Source of the DNA: a virus
IMG/VR virus record: IMGVR_UViG_3300044681_000488
Span: 1-34,169 of that record
Direction: 5' to 3' (one strand)
Length of the DNA stretch: 34,169 bases
This document shows positions 8,385-16,728 of this stretch, in pieces. The notes under the pieces were generated by a model, which worked only from the letters and a program-made list of their open reading frames with translations, made no database searches and was not told the origin of the DNA. The translations under genes were made by a program, and so were the position numbers. Numbering within the stretch: position 1 is the first letter of the stretch; the number at the start of each line of letters is the position of its first letter.

Positions 8385-8661
8385 AAGATTTTCTATAGAT
8401 GGCAAATTTCTTGATGACTCAAAGGCGCTATCGATTAGAGATTTAAATGAGCGTACTCTAGAAGTGCAGATGCGGGACAGAGGTTACGTTAGGGCTCTTG
8501 ACATGGACCCAGTTTGGACTGTAGAATATTCGTCTGATATGGACGAGTGGTTTTTTAAGATGTCAATATATGGCATATACATAGGAAAGAAGAGATCATG
8601 GCAGTACGAGGGAATACAACAGGGCAAATTAATTCCACGCAATATGCACCAGGCCAAATAA
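8365..8661 (+). CDS. Hypothetical protein between helicase and primase
   Basis: A 98-residue protein that I do not recognise. It has a beta-like core with several aromatic residues (WTVEYSSDMDEWFFKMSIYGIYIG) and a basic C-terminus. It overlaps the helicase gene by 20 nt and the primase gene by 64 nt. The first two codons are ATGATG, so the start could be one codon later. Its setting in the replication operon suggests a replication accessory role, which is inference. Confidence 0.6.
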   Translation: MMHKAIKRFSIDGKFLDDSKALSIRDLNERTLEVQMRDRGYVRALDMDPVWTVEYSSDMDEWFFKMSIYGIYIGKKRSWQYEGIQQGKLIPRNMHQAK

Positions 8662-9596
8662 AGTCTATCCTAAAAGAAATTGGTTTAGAGACAACCAGCG
8701 AACCTGGCAATGATATTATGTTTTATTGTCCATTTCATTCCAATAGGCACAGTGCAAGCTGTTGTATAAGCACAATATCTGGTGCTTGGCTTTGCTATAA
8801 CCCAGCATGCGGTGAGTCAGGATCTTTAGTTGAACTTGTAAGAAGGGTTTCAGGCAAAAATAACTTTCAGGTTCTTAGACTTATTGCTACAAAGGCACAA
8901 GAGTCTCTAGATGGATTTGACGAAATGCTTGAGTCATTAATGGAAGAAAAACCTGAGTTTGAAAATTTTCCTTACGATACAGTGTATCGTTTGCATTTAG
9001 ACTTAGCCGAAAACGAAAGAGCAAAATCTTATTTAAATTCAAGAGGAATAAATGTTGATTCAATGAAGCATTTTGAATTAGGCTACTCTAAAAATCTAGA
9101 CATGGTTGTAACTCCAGTTCATAGTCCAGATGGTACTCCTATAGGAATAGTAGGAAGATCTATTGAGGGTAAGGCTTTTAAAAATAGCACAAACCTTCCT
9201 AAAAGTAAAACATTGTTTAATGTCCATCGTGCAAAAAAGATTGGTGGAAACGTAATTGTTGTTGAGTCTAACTTTGATGCAATTCGTGTACATCAGGCAG
9301 GGTTCCCAAATGTTGTTGCTACGCTAGGCGGGTTTTTGTCAAGAGAGCAACATAGCTTGTTGAATAGGTACTTTAATAGAATTATTATCATGACTGATAG
9401 TGACACAGCAGGACGGGAGCTTGGGAAAGCAATATCTGAAAAATTACGCAACAAAGACATCTTGTGGTCTTCTTATGAATATGGTAAGATATATCCACAT
9501 GATGCAAAAGATGTAGGAGATATGACAGACGAAGAGATAAAATCTTGTATCAATAATTCAGTTTCTGATATTGAATACAGATCTTGGAATTTGTGA
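8598..9596 (+). CDS. dnaG: DNA primase, DnaG type
   Basis: A 332-residue primase that should lay down RNA primers on the lagging strand. The CHC2 zinc-binding domain is visible as CPFH at residues 44-47 with Cys66 and Cys71 (CYNPAC). The Toprim catalytic domain shows its acidic residue at Glu223 (VESNFDA) and the D-x-D pair at Asp267 and Asp269 (MTDSDTAGRE). It is much shorter than bacterial DnaG (about 580) and lacks the C-terminal helicase-binding domain, as is usual in phages. The start lies inside the preceding gene (64-nt overlap). A later start would cut into the region before the zinc domain but is not excluded. Confidence 0.88.
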   Translation: MAVRGNTTGQINSTQYAPGQIKSILKEIGLETTSEPGNDIMFYCPFHSNRHSASCCISTISGAWLCYNPACGESGSLVELVRRVSGKNNFQVLRLIATKAQESLDGFDEMLESLMEEKPEFENFPYDTVYRLHLDLAENERAKSYLNSRGINVDSMKHFELGYSKNLDMVVTPVHSPDGTPIGIVGRSIEGKAFKNSTNLPKSKTLFNVHRAKKIGGNVIVVESNFDAIRVHQAGFPNVVATLGGFLSREQHSLLNRYFNRIIIMTDSDTAGRELGKAISEKLRNKDILWSSYEYGKIYPHDAKDVGDMTDEEIKSCINNSVSDIEYRSWNL

Positions 9597-9602
9597 TATA
9601 AT
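9594..9602 (+). promoter_or_regulatory. Extended -10 promoter for the ssDNA-binding protein gene
   Basis: TGATATAAT combines the extended -10 TGn with a consensus TATAAT at 9597-9602. No good -35 was found. The leader of about 40 nt contains a small hairpin (GATGG 9612-9616 with CCATC 9624-9628) and an AGGAG ribosome site before ATG 9650. A dedicated promoter fits a protein needed in large amounts. Confidence 0.6.
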
Positions 9603-9649
9603 AAAGAGATAGATGGATTTATACCATCAAATATAAACTAGGAGAATAA

Positions 9650-10321
9650 ATGGGTATCGTAAAAGGACTAAAAGACCTAAACAAGGTCATGGACAAACCA
9701 CAGTCATCTGGCGGAGATGGAACAAAAGGACGCTGGGTAAAGTTAGAAGATGGTGAAAGCGTTAAGATTCGTTTTCTACAAGAGCTTGATCCAGATTCAC
9801 CAAATTATAGCGAGACACTAGGTCTCGGATTTATTGCAGTAGAGCACACAAATCCAAAAGATTATCGTCGTAAGGCTCTATGCTCAATGGAAGACCAAGG
9901 CAAGTGCTTTGGCTGCGAACAGCATCGTAAGGATTACAAAGCGGGATGGAAGGGTCGTTCACGCTTGTACATTAACGTTTTAGTTGATGATGGCAAAGAG
10001 GAACCATATGTTGCAATTCTTTCACAAGGGTCAAGTGGAAAAACTGTAACGCCAACACTAATCGAGTATGCTGGTGAGATGGGCTCAATTACAAATCTAA
10101 TGTGGCGCATTAAGCGCTCAGGTACAAAAACAGATACAAGCTACACAATCATTCCTTTGGCAAAAGATGAAACACCTTTTGATGCTTCAGGACTTGAACT
10201 GTTTAAGCTAGAAGAATCTGCTGTACGTGATTTGCCGTACACCGAACAAGAAGCATTCTTTGCAGGAGAAGGATCTCATGCGGAAGAGTCAAGTGCTTCA
10301 TCAAGCAGCGTAGATTGGTAA
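9650..10321 (+). CDS. Single-stranded DNA-binding protein
   Basis: A 223-residue protein that probably coats single-stranded DNA at the fork, in the style of T4 gp32 and actinophage SSBs. A basic N-terminus precedes a beta-rich core with a possible zinc site (CSMEDQGKCFGCEQH). The core contains RSRLYINVLV and ITNLMWRIKRSG. The C-terminus is acidic and Ser-rich and ends in SSSSVDW, the kind of flexible tail SSBs use to contact partners. It has its own promoter and terminator (10333-10360), so it is a one-gene unit. Arg codons here are mostly CGT/CGC, whereas many neighbours use AGA, which fits high expression. Confidence 0.72.
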   Translation: MGIVKGLKDLNKVMDKPQSSGGDGTKGRWVKLEDGESVKIRFLQELDPDSPNYSETLGLGFIAVEHTNPKDYRRKALCSMEDQGKCFGCEQHRKDYKAGWKGRSRLYINVLVDDGKEEPYVAILSQGSSGKTVTPTLIEYAGEMGSITNLMWRIKRSGTKTDTSYTIIPLAKDETPFDASGLELFKLEESAVRDLPYTEQEAFFAGEGSHAEESSASSSSVDW

Positions 10322-10332
10322 AAATTAAATAA

Positions 10333-10360
10333 TAAGGGGCAGTCTATTGACTGCCCCTTA
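10333..10360 (+). terminator. Terminator hairpin after the SSB gene
   Basis: TAAGGGGCAGTC (10333-10344) and GACTGCCCCTTA (10349-10360) form a perfect 12-bp stem around a TATT loop. The T-tract is weak (TGTATTT). The 3' arm also carries the -35 of the next promoter. Confidence 0.72.
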
Positions 10361-10375
10361 TGTATTTAGTAGAAT
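10347..10375 (+). promoter_or_regulatory. Promoter for the polymerase gene, leaderless arrangement
   Basis: TTGACT (10347-10352), then 17 nt, then TAGAAT (10370-10375). The polymerase ATG follows after exactly 6 nt, at 10382. Transcription would start at or next to the A of the start codon, leaving no room for a ribosome site. The -35 lies in the loop and 3' arm of the preceding terminator. Confidence 0.68.
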
Positions 10376-10381
10376 AGCGAC

Positions 10382-13300
10382 ATGAGTTTTACACACCTAC
10401 ACGTTCATAGTTATTATAGTTTAATGGATGGATTGAATTCACCCAAAGAGTTATGTCAGGCTGCCTTAGATGCAGGGCAGACGGCAATTGCAATTACAGA
10501 TCATGGCACCTTGTCATCACATCGTGAAATGCAAATTGCAGCAAAAGAATTGGGTATCAAACCAATACTTGGTGTTGAGGCGTATATTTCTCCAACTGAT
10601 AGATTTGATAAGTCTTCAAAAACAGATAAGTCTATTCAAGCTTACAACCATATTATCTTGCTAGCTAAAAACAAAGTAGGTTTAGCAAACATAAATGCAT
10701 TGCAAGAGATTGCTTGGAACGAAGGCTTTTATCACAAGCCACGTATTGATAGAGAGGTTTTAAAAGAATATGCGGAAGGTATTATTGTCCTTAGCGGATG
10801 CCTTAATGGTCTTATTAGTAAGTGCATCGAAAAGGGCGAATTGGGAGAAGCAAGGCTTATACTCAAAGACTTTAAGCAAACTTTTCAAGAAGATTTTTAT
10901 GTGGAGGTTCAATCTCATAATCCGCCAGAAATAAATTCTGCTCTTCTTGAGCTTGCTGACGAGCTGAAAATTAAGGCGGTGGCAACAGGAGATGCTCATT
11001 TTGCTAAGGGCGAAGATAAAGTTTTAGAAGAAGCAATGCTCATCTTGTCTACAAATCCAAAAATGGATAAAGATGCAGACTTTGAAATGTCTAGAAATAT
11101 GAATGATATGCTTGATAGGTTTAACTATCTTTATCCAGATAGAAAAATTTCATTTCAAGATTATAATTTATTTATTCAATCAAGGTCTGAAATTGAAGCT
11201 GATTTTAACAAGGCTGGAATTAATCGTACAGACATTTATGAAAATACAATGGAGATTGCTGAAAAAATTGGAGAATACGATTTTAACAGCGGACTAGACC
11301 TCCTGCCAGTACCAAAGACCAATGCAGACAAGAAACTGGCTGAGATGGCCTCAGAAGGCCTTAAAAGGCTAAACCTGGACCAAGATCAGACCTACATAGA
11401 TAGGCTTAATGAGGAATTGTCTGTTATTAAGGATAAAAACTTTGCCTCATACTTCCTTGTAGTGGCAGACATGATTAACTGGGCAAAGACAAATGAGATC
11501 AAGGTTGGCCCTGGACGTGGTTCAGCAGCTGGATCTTTAGTTTGTTATACATTAGGTATTACGGATGTTGATCCAATTAAATACGACCTTTTGTTCTTCC
11601 GATTTATCAACCCTGAGCGTAACGATTTTCCAGATATTGATACTGACTTTGAAGACCGTCGTCGTAAAGAGGTTAAAGATTATTTAAAGAAAAAGTTTAA
11701 GCACGTTGCATCAATTTCTACCTTTACATATTTTAAAGATAAGGGTGTAATTCGTGATGCTGCACGTGTATTCATGGTGCCTTTATCAGATGTTAATCGT
11801 GCAATGAAGTCTATTGATACATTTGAAGACTTCATGGAATCTCCTAACACAAAAGAGTTCAGGGCAAAGTACCCAGAGGTTGTGTGGCTTGCTGAAAGAT
11901 TACGTGGAAGAATTAGATCAGTTGGTGTGCATGCTGCTGGAGTTGTGGTTGCAAAAGATGATATTAGAAAGTATGCGCCTGTAGAATCTAGAGAAGATGC
12001 ACAGGATAAAGTATCTGGAAGAATTCCTGTTGTTGCTTATGACATGGATACTGTTGCTGATATTGGCTTGATTAAGCTGGATGCTTTGGGATTAAAAACA
12101 CTTTCAGTTATTTCTGATACTTTGAAATCTATTAAGGATCGAACAGGCAAAGATATAAACTTATCATCAATTTCCCTTGAAGACTCTAATGTTTATAAAA
12201 TGTTAAATGAAGGATATACAAAGGGAGTGTTCCAGGCTGAAGCAACACCGTATACCAATCTTTTGATCAAGATGGGTGTCGATAAGTTTGAAGATCTTGC
12301 AGCATCCAACGCTTTAGTTCGTCCAGGAGCCATGAAGACCGTGGGAGACGCTTATATTAAGCGTAAGCAGGGTCAACAGGATATTACTTATACGCATCCA
12401 ATCATGAGGCCTTTTACCGAAAACACATATGGTGTTATTATTTACCAAGAGCAGGTTATGCAAGCCTGCGTACACCTAGGGGGTATGACCTGGTCTGAAG
12501 CTGATAAAGTTCGTAAGATCATTGGTAAGAAAAAAGATGCAAGAGAATTTGACCAGTTCAAGGATAAGTTTGTTGATGGCGCTTCAAAGCACATTTCTAA
12601 AAAACAAGCGGAAACGCTCTGGCACATGTTTGAAGCTCACGCAGGTTATTCTTTTAACCGCTCTCATGCTGTTGCTTATTCCATGCTTTCTTATTATACG
12701 GCTTGGCTTAAGCATTATTACCCTCTCGAATTTATGTTTTCAATTCTTAAAAACGAAAATGATAAAGATGCCAGAACAGAATATCTAATTGAGGCAAAGA
12801 GACTTGGGCTAAAGGTTTTGTTGCCACATGTCAATGAATCTGACATATATTTTTCACTACAAGGTAATGCAATCAGATTTGGTCTAGCTGAAGTAAAGTA
12901 CATATCAGATAATATTGCAAATAAAATTATTGATGCTCGTCCGTTTAAAAATTATGAAGAGTTTATATCTAAGGCATCTAAGAAGGGTTCTGGAATTAAT
13001 AGTCGTGCAATTCAGGCATTAAATGCAATTGGAGGATGCGCTTTTGACGACAACCTTAGAGATGGTAATGAAAAAGATAATTACTACGAGTATTTAGGAA
13101 TACCAACATTCAATTTAGATTTGCCTCCAAGAATTAAAGCGCAGGCACGTCCTATTGAAGAATTTGATGAACTAGGTTCATTTGTGATGTTCGGCATGGT
13201 CAAGTCTATTAAGAGAGGAACTGGCTGGGCTAGAGTAGAGTTGGTTGATGAAACTGGATCTATTGGACTATTTCATAACGAACAAACTCAAATCGAAACT

Positions 13301-13648
13301 GGCCAAATGTATTTCATTTTGGTCGGAGATAATCGTATCTCTCGATACGTTAAGGTTTCCGATATTAACCCAGACTCCAATGATATATTTGTAGACTACT
13401 TATATAAAAAGCAGTACGAGTTGGATGAAGATGAATATATGGTTGTTAATTTTACACCATACCAGACCAAAGCTGGAAAGACTATGAGTCATATTGTTAT
13501 GACAAATAAAGATAAAGAGTTGGTTAGAGCAATTGCTTTTCCAACCATGTACAAACAAACTCTTGCAAGAATGCGAGAGGGAATGAAATGTAAGCCAGTT
13601 CTGTCTAAATTAGACGATGGTACTTTAAACATAAAGGAGATAAAGTAG
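10382..13648 (+). CDS. dnaE: DNA polymerase III alpha subunit (DnaE type)
   Basis: A 1088-residue family C replicative polymerase. The PHP domain starts at once (FTHLHVHS, His5/His7/His9, then AITDHGT). The palm carries GPGRGSAAGS and the catalytic aspartates in PDIDTDF (Asp418, Asp420, Asp422). The SVGVHAAGVVVA and GVFQAEA blocks follow, then a helix-hairpin-helix region and a C-terminal OB fold (SFVMFGMVKSIKRG). Length is close to bacterial DnaE (about 1160). There is no separate epsilon proofreading gene in the window; the PHP domain may or may not supply exonuclease activity. The gene appears to be transcribed from a leaderless promoter. Together with helicase, primase and SSB it gives the phage most of its own replisome. 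Confidence 0.95.
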   Translation: MSFTHLHVHSYYSLMDGLNSPKELCQAALDAGQTAIAITDHGTLSSHREMQIAAKELGIKPILGVEAYISPTDRFDKSSKTDKSIQAYNHIILLAKNKVGLANINALQEIAWNEGFYHKPRIDREVLKEYAEGIIVLSGCLNGLISKCIEKGELGEARLILKDFKQTFQEDFYVEVQSHNPPEINSALLELADELKIKAVATGDAHFAKGEDKVLEEAMLILSTNPKMDKDADFEMSRNMNDMLDRFNYLYPDRKISFQDYNLFIQSRSEIEADFNKAGINRTDIYENTMEIAEKIGEYDFNSGLDLLPVPKTNADKKLAEMASEGLKRLNLDQDQTYIDRLNEELSVIKDKNFASYFLVVADMINWAKTNEIKVGPGRGSAAGSLVCYTLGITDVDPIKYDLLFFRFINPERNDFPDIDTDFEDRRRKEVKDYLKKKFKHVASISTFTYFKDKGVIRDAARVFMVPLSDVNRAMKSIDTFEDFMESPNTKEFRAKYPEVVWLAERLRGRIRSVGVHAAGVVVAKDDIRKYAPVESREDAQDKVSGRIPVVAYDMDTVADIGLIKLDALGLKTLSVISDTLKSIKDRTGKDINLSSISLEDSNVYKMLNEGYTKGVFQAEATPYTNLLIKMGVDKFEDLAASNALVRPGAMKTVGDAYIKRKQGQQDITYTHPIMRPFTENTYGVIIYQEQVMQACVHLGGMTWSEADKVRKIIGKKKDAREFDQFKDKFVDGASKHISKKQAETLWHMFEAHAGYSFNRSHAVAYSMLSYYTAWLKHYYPLEFMFSILKNENDKDARTEYLIEAKRLGLKVLLPHVNESDIYFSLQGNAIRFGLAEVKYISDNIANKIIDARPFKNYEEFISKASKKGSGINSRAIQALNAIGGCAFDDNLRDGNEKDNYYEYLGIPTFNLDLPPRIKAQARPIEEFDELGSFVMFGMVKSIKRGTGWARVELVDETGSIGLFHNEQTQIETGQMYFILVGDNRISRYVKVSDINPDSNDIFVDYLYKKQYELDEDEYMVVNFTPYQTKAGKTMSHIVMTNKDKELVRAIAFPTMYKQTLARMREGMKCKPVLSKLDDGTLNIKEIK

Positions 13649-13842
13649 TGGAAGATATTACATTAGAAGAGTATTTTAAATCATTAAATCCAAATAAAAT
13701 TTTAATTGGTGTTTTGCAGCAAATTAAAAAAATAGAAATCCCTGTAGGATTTTTTGCAGATGTTCCAAATTCAGAACTTGTTGTTAGCGTTAATGAGGAC
13801 GGAACCTCATTTGTATTTTCTCTAAAGGATAGTAATGAGTAA
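13648..13842 (+). CDS. Hypothetical protein
   Basis: A 64-residue protein starting at a GTG that overlaps the polymerase stop (TAGTG). It has an N-terminal helical part (LEEYFKSLNPNKILIGVLQQIKK) and a C-terminal beta part ending in SLKDSNE. No family is recognised. It overlaps the MazG-like gene by 8 nt, so it belongs to the polymerase operon. Confidence 0.55.
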   Translation: MEDITLEEYFKSLNPNKILIGVLQQIKKIEIPVGFFADVPNSELVVSVNEDGTSFVFSLKDSNE

Positions 13843-14191
13843 CAGTATTAATATGGATTTGGTAACAGACTACGGCCTTGATGCTTTAGCAGCAATATTG
13901 CACGAAACTGCAGTAGAAAAAGGTTTTTGGGATGGGGAGTACTCTTATGACAAAATTGGAAATAAACTAGCACTTGTACATTCGGAAGTCACAGAGGTTT
14001 TAGAGGCTATCCGTAAAAGTCAGGGTTCTGAAAAAATTGTAGAAGAGATGGCTGATGTGATAATTAGACTGTTAGATATTTATGCAGCAATGCGTAATGA
14101 GGAAACAGTAGATCATAGCTTAGATGAAATTCTACAATATAAAATTAATATAAATAAAGAAAGACCAAGGCTTCACGGCAACCGCTTTTAA
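13835..14191 (+). CDS. MazG-like nucleotide pyrophosphohydrolase
   Basis: A 118-residue all-alpha NTP pyrophosphohydrolase of the MazG/phage HD-like group, which hydrolyses (d)NTPs to monophosphates plus pyrophosphate. The metal-binding pattern is seen as E51-x2-E54 (HSEVTEVLE) and E71-x2-D74 (EEMADVIIR). In phages such enzymes clean nucleotide pools or lower alarmone-type signals; the substrate here is unknown. It overlaps the preceding gene by 8 nt and is followed by the recA promoter. Confidence 0.78.
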   Translation: MSNSINMDLVTDYGLDALAAILHETAVEKGFWDGEYSYDKIGNKLALVHSEVTEVLEAIRKSQGSEKIVEEMADVIIRLLDIYAAMRNEETVDHSLDEILQYKININKERPRLHGNRF

Positions 14192-14200
14192 TGCTATAAT
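14192..14200 (+). promoter_or_regulatory. Extended -10 promoter for recA
   Basis: TGCTATAAT matches the extended -10 TGn-TATAAT perfectly (hexamer 14195-14200). The start codon at 14222 is 21 nt downstream, with a purine-rich AAAGAGA stretch in between that can serve as ribosome site. No clear -35 was seen. Confidence 0.62.
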
Positions 14201-14221
14201 TGTACAAAAGAAAGAGATAAC

Positions 14222-15226
14222 ATGACAATATTGATAGACGATATACTATCAAAGCTAGATCCAAAGACAAGAGCAAGGGTTCAATCAGCACAAAATGTTG
14301 TTGTTGAAAAACAATCAACACCCAGTATTGGATTAAATTTTGCTCTTCACGGAGGACTAGGGTTTGGTAGACAAGTTTTAATTTGGGGAAATAAGTCTGC
14401 TGGCAAATCCTCATTCTGTTTACAAATGATCGCAGAAGCGCAAAAAGCAGGAAAGACTTGTGCCTGGATTGATGCAGAGGCCTCATACGATCAGAGTTGG
14501 GCAGAAACCCTTGGAGTGGATTCATCTTCCCTTATTTACTCTCCAGCAAAGACAGTAAACGATATGGTTGACGTCGCCACCAAATTAATGGAGGCAGAGG
14601 TTGACGTTATTGTGGTAGATTCTATTTCTGCATTACTACCAGCAATATATTTTGAAAAAGATGGAAACGAGCTTAAAGATCTTCAGGATACTAAGCAAAT
14701 TGGAGCAGAAGCAAAGGATATGACTCATGCAGTCAAGATGTTAAATTATGCAAACAAAAATACATTATTGGTTCTCATCTCACAGCAAAGAAATCAGTTT
14801 GGATCTATGCATGCCTCCCACATTCCGACAGGGGGAATGGCAGTCAAGTTCTTTTCTTCCACGGTCATTAAGCTTTGGTCTTCAGAAGCTGAAGCTAATG
14901 CGATTAAGGCGGGCGTTAAGGTCGGTGACAAAATCATTGAACAAAGAGTTGGCAGACCAGTCAATTGGATTATTGATTACAACAAACTCGGCCCCCCTAA
15001 CCTATCAGGACAGTACGACTTCTACTACCAAGGAGAAAACATTGGAGTAGACAGAGTTGGAGAAACTCTTGACGTTGCTGAAATGTGCGGTATTGTTGAA
15101 AAGGGTGGCGCTTGGTATACAGTAAACGGAGAACGTTTTCAAGGAAGAGCAAAAGCAATTCAGTACTTGCGTGAAAATCCAGATGTTGTAGAAAAGCTAG
15201 CGGGTGAGATTAATGCCAAATATTAA
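14222..15226 (+). CDS. recA: RecA-type recombinase
   Basis: A 334-residue strand-exchange ATPase for recombination-dependent replication and repair. Walker A is GNKSAGKS at residues 56-63. Also visible are the DAEASYD segment, the Walker B VIVVDSISALLP, and LISQQRNQFGSM, which corresponds to the L1/L2 part of the RecA core. The length is near bacterial RecA (about 350), and the core is complete. Its own promoter precedes it. The next gene starts 14 nt before the stop. Together with the Cas4-like nuclease and RuvC-like resolvase downstream, it would form a phage recombination set. Confidence 0.93.
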   Translation: MTILIDDILSKLDPKTRARVQSAQNVVVEKQSTPSIGLNFALHGGLGFGRQVLIWGNKSAGKSSFCLQMIAEAQKAGKTCAWIDAEASYDQSWAETLGVDSSSLIYSPAKTVNDMVDVATKLMEAEVDVIVVDSISALLPAIYFEKDGNELKDLQDTKQIGAEAKDMTHAVKMLNYANKNTLLVLISQQRNQFGSMHASHIPTGGMAVKFFSSTVIKLWSSEAEANAIKAGVKVGDKIIEQRVGRPVNWIIDYNKLGPPNLSGQYDFYYQGENIGVDRVGETLDVAEMCGIVEKGGAWYTVNGERFQGRAKAIQYLRENPDVVEKLAGEINAKY

Positions 15227-15401
15227 TGAGTTTTTTAACAAGCCAGAAATAATTCATAAAAATGAATTAGAAAAGATAAGCGGGATTAAGCCGTGCTCTA
15301 AATGCGAAGGTAATGCAGAGGAAGCTTTCTGGGATCCATCAAGCATGATCCTTTCTTGGGAATGCCCACAGGGACACGCCAATCAAGTAAAGGTAAATTG
15401 A
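15213..15401 (+). CDS. Small zinc-binding hypothetical protein
   Basis: A 62-residue protein. I place the start at ATG 15213 and not at GTG 15204, because GGGTGAG at 15202-15208 is a good ribosome site for the ATG. CSKC in the middle, with Cys and His in ECPQGH near the C-terminus, could bind a zinc ion. It overlaps recA by 14 nt and meets the next gene as TGATG. The function is unknown, though its context is recombination. Confidence 0.6.
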   Translation: MPNINEFFNKPEIIHKNELEKISGIKPCSKCEGNAEEAFWDPSSMILSWECPQGHANQVKVN

Positions 15402-15712
15402 TGTCAGAAAGATCTGAAGCAAAAAGAGATGGTGCCAAGCAGCACAAGAACAGCGGGCGTGGCTCTTACCAAAAGGGCGATGCTCAGTGGAGAAGCTTTG
15501 TTGTTGATTATAAAGAATACGAAAAGTCTATATCAATATCTCAAAGCATATGGTCAAAGGTCTGCACAGACACATTTAAAGTAAGCAGAGATAAGTATCC
15601 TGCTTTAAAACTTATTTTAGGAAAGGATAATAGCAAAACAAGGCTTGCCGTAATAGAGTGGTCTCTATTTGAACAACTTGTTGAGTGCTGGGAAAAAGAT
15701 GATGTTAATTGA
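15401..15712 (+). CDS. Hypothetical protein next to recA; nuclease-like fold possible
   Basis: A 103-residue protein started at the ATG in the TGATG overlap. A longer reading from 15356 would overlap the previous gene by 46 nt and is not favoured. The N-terminus is basic and ends in SGRGSYQKGDAQW. The rest (VVDYKEYEKSISIS, WSKVC, PALKLILG, TRLAVIEW) shows an Asp-x-Lys then beta-strand pattern that recalls small Holliday-junction-resolvase-type folds. I cannot confirm a complete catalytic set, so this stays a hypothetical protein with a suggestive context beside recA. Confidence 0.55.
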   Translation: MSERSEAKRDGAKQHKNSGRGSYQKGDAQWRSFVVDYKEYEKSISISQSIWSKVCTDTFKVSRDKYPALKLILGKDNSKTRLAVIEWSLFEQLVECWEKDDVN

Positions 15713-15860
15713 GATTTTAAAAACAACCTTTGCAGGCGCAGCAATTGGAGCAGTGTTTGTTTTATTTAAACTTCCAGTTCCCGCCCCACCTGTATTTTCT
15801 GCAGTAATGGGTATTGTCGGACTTTGGTTTGGGGCATCATTAGCGGGGAGATTTGTATAA
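15699..15860 (+). CDS. XapX-domain small membrane protein
   Basis: A 53-residue protein starting at ATG 15699 (or 15702). Nearly all of it is membrane-like: a first hydrophobic helix (FAGAAIGAVFVLFKL), the motif LPVPAPPV, and a second helix (FSAVMGIVGLWFGASLAG). This hairpin with a central Pro-Ala-Pro-Pro matches the XapX/DUF1427 family, whose function is unknown. It overlaps the gene before and the one after. Why a phage carries it is unclear. Confidence 0.68.
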   Translation: MMLIEILKTTFAGAAIGAVFVLFKLPVPAPPVFSAVMGIVGLWFGASLAGRFV

Positions 15861-16630
15861 TGGCTACCCATCAACTTGTTGACTTTTTTTCTCAAGAAGA
15901 GTGTGACAAAATAGTTAATAGATTAGACACATTAGAAAGCCATTGGATTCGTAGAGATGTTCCAAATGGAAACTTTTTTTATACTTTTTCAAAATACTCA
16001 TCTGTAGATTGTATAAATGCTAATGAAGAAATAATTAAAGAAGTTAATGATGCAAACAGATTTTTAATTAACTCAATGCCAGAAATGTATGAAACTTTAA
16101 TTAAAAATCTAGAAGGTATTTTTGGAAAATGTGAGCTTGCTACCGACATTCCTATTCCAGGGTTTTTTATATATACAGAAAGAGACGGGGTTCAAAATAG
16201 ACCAAACGGAATACCGCTAATACATACTGACGGTGAATTTGGATACTTGGACTATTACTGGAACAGATTTAGTCAGGTAGACCACGAATCATCTTTTGGG
16301 TTTACCATTGCTTTAGAGCTTCCAAAAAGCGGAGCTGGAATGTGCGTATGGGATGAACCAGATTATGGTTTTTATTCTAATTCAGAATGGGCAAAATCTG
16401 TACAAGAATCAGATTTTTATACAAGCGAGCAAAGCATAGATTTTTTGGATAAACATATTAAAAATAAAATCCCAAACATAATCGAATATTCAGTTGGTAA
16501 AGCAATGATTCAACAGGGTGAACAAATACATTCAGTGGCTCACGGGATCAATCTGACGAATAGCGATAGAAGGATAACCCTACAGGGGTTTGGTAAAAAA
16601 TGTGATGGGGTGTGGAGGTTGTTTTTCTAA
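15860..16630 (+). CDS. Putative Fe(II)/2-oxoglutarate-dependent oxygenase (first of three)
   Basis: A 256-residue protein. The start is the ATG in the TAATG overlap with the XapX gene; an upstream in-frame codon at 15824 lies inside that gene. The 2-histidine-1-carboxylate iron site can be read as His122-Thr-Asp124 (IHTDGEFG) plus His224 or His228 (QIHSVAHG). An Arg237/Arg238 pair (DRRITLQG) then sits where 2-oxoglutarate is bound. The N-terminus (FFSQEECDKIV) resembles the opening of prolyl-hydroxylase-like enzymes. Substrate is unknown. It lies among small membrane proteins in the recombination region, far from the other two oxygenases. Confidence 0.62.
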   Translation: MATHQLVDFFSQEECDKIVNRLDTLESHWIRRDVPNGNFFYTFSKYSSVDCINANEEIIKEVNDANRFLINSMPEMYETLIKNLEGIFGKCELATDIPIPGFFIYTERDGVQNRPNGIPLIHTDGEFGYLDYYWNRFSQVDHESSFGFTIALELPKSGAGMCVWDEPDYGFYSNSEWAKSVQESDFYTSEQSIDFLDKHIKNKIPNIIEYSVGKAMIQQGEQIHSVAHGINLTNSDRRITLQGFGKKCDGVWRLFF

Positions 16631-16728
16631 TGGTTAGCTTCTTATTTGGAGTAATGACAGGTTTTGTTATTGGATACCCACTTGGACTATGGGCAATTGA
16701 TTATACAAGGAGACATAATGGAAGATAA
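16630..16728 (+). CDS. 32-residue membrane microprotein
   Basis: An ORF of 32 residues whose ATG overlaps the oxygenase stop (TAATG). Residues 2-23 form one hydrophobic helix (FLFGVMTGFVIGYPLGLW) followed by a short basic tail (DYTRRHNGR), which predicts a single transmembrane segment with the C-terminus inside. It overlaps the next gene by 11 nt. The function is unknown; it is supported by operon-style overlaps at both ends. Confidence 0.5.
   Translation: MVSFLFGVMTGFVIGYPLGLWAIDYTRRHNGR

Noticed and set aside
14145-14525. 126-residue minus-strand frame opposite the start of recA
   Set aside because: It overlaps the recA promoter and Walker A coding region and shows no family likeness. All other genes are on the plus strand.
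15824-15859. Upstream in-frame start for the 2OG oxygenase at 15860
   Set aside because: It would lie within the XapX gene. The ATG in the TAATG overlap matches the usual junction here.
16664-16717. Upstream in-frame start for the helical protein at 16718
   Set aside because: There is no ribosome site there, while AAGGAGA stands 3 nt before ATG 16718.
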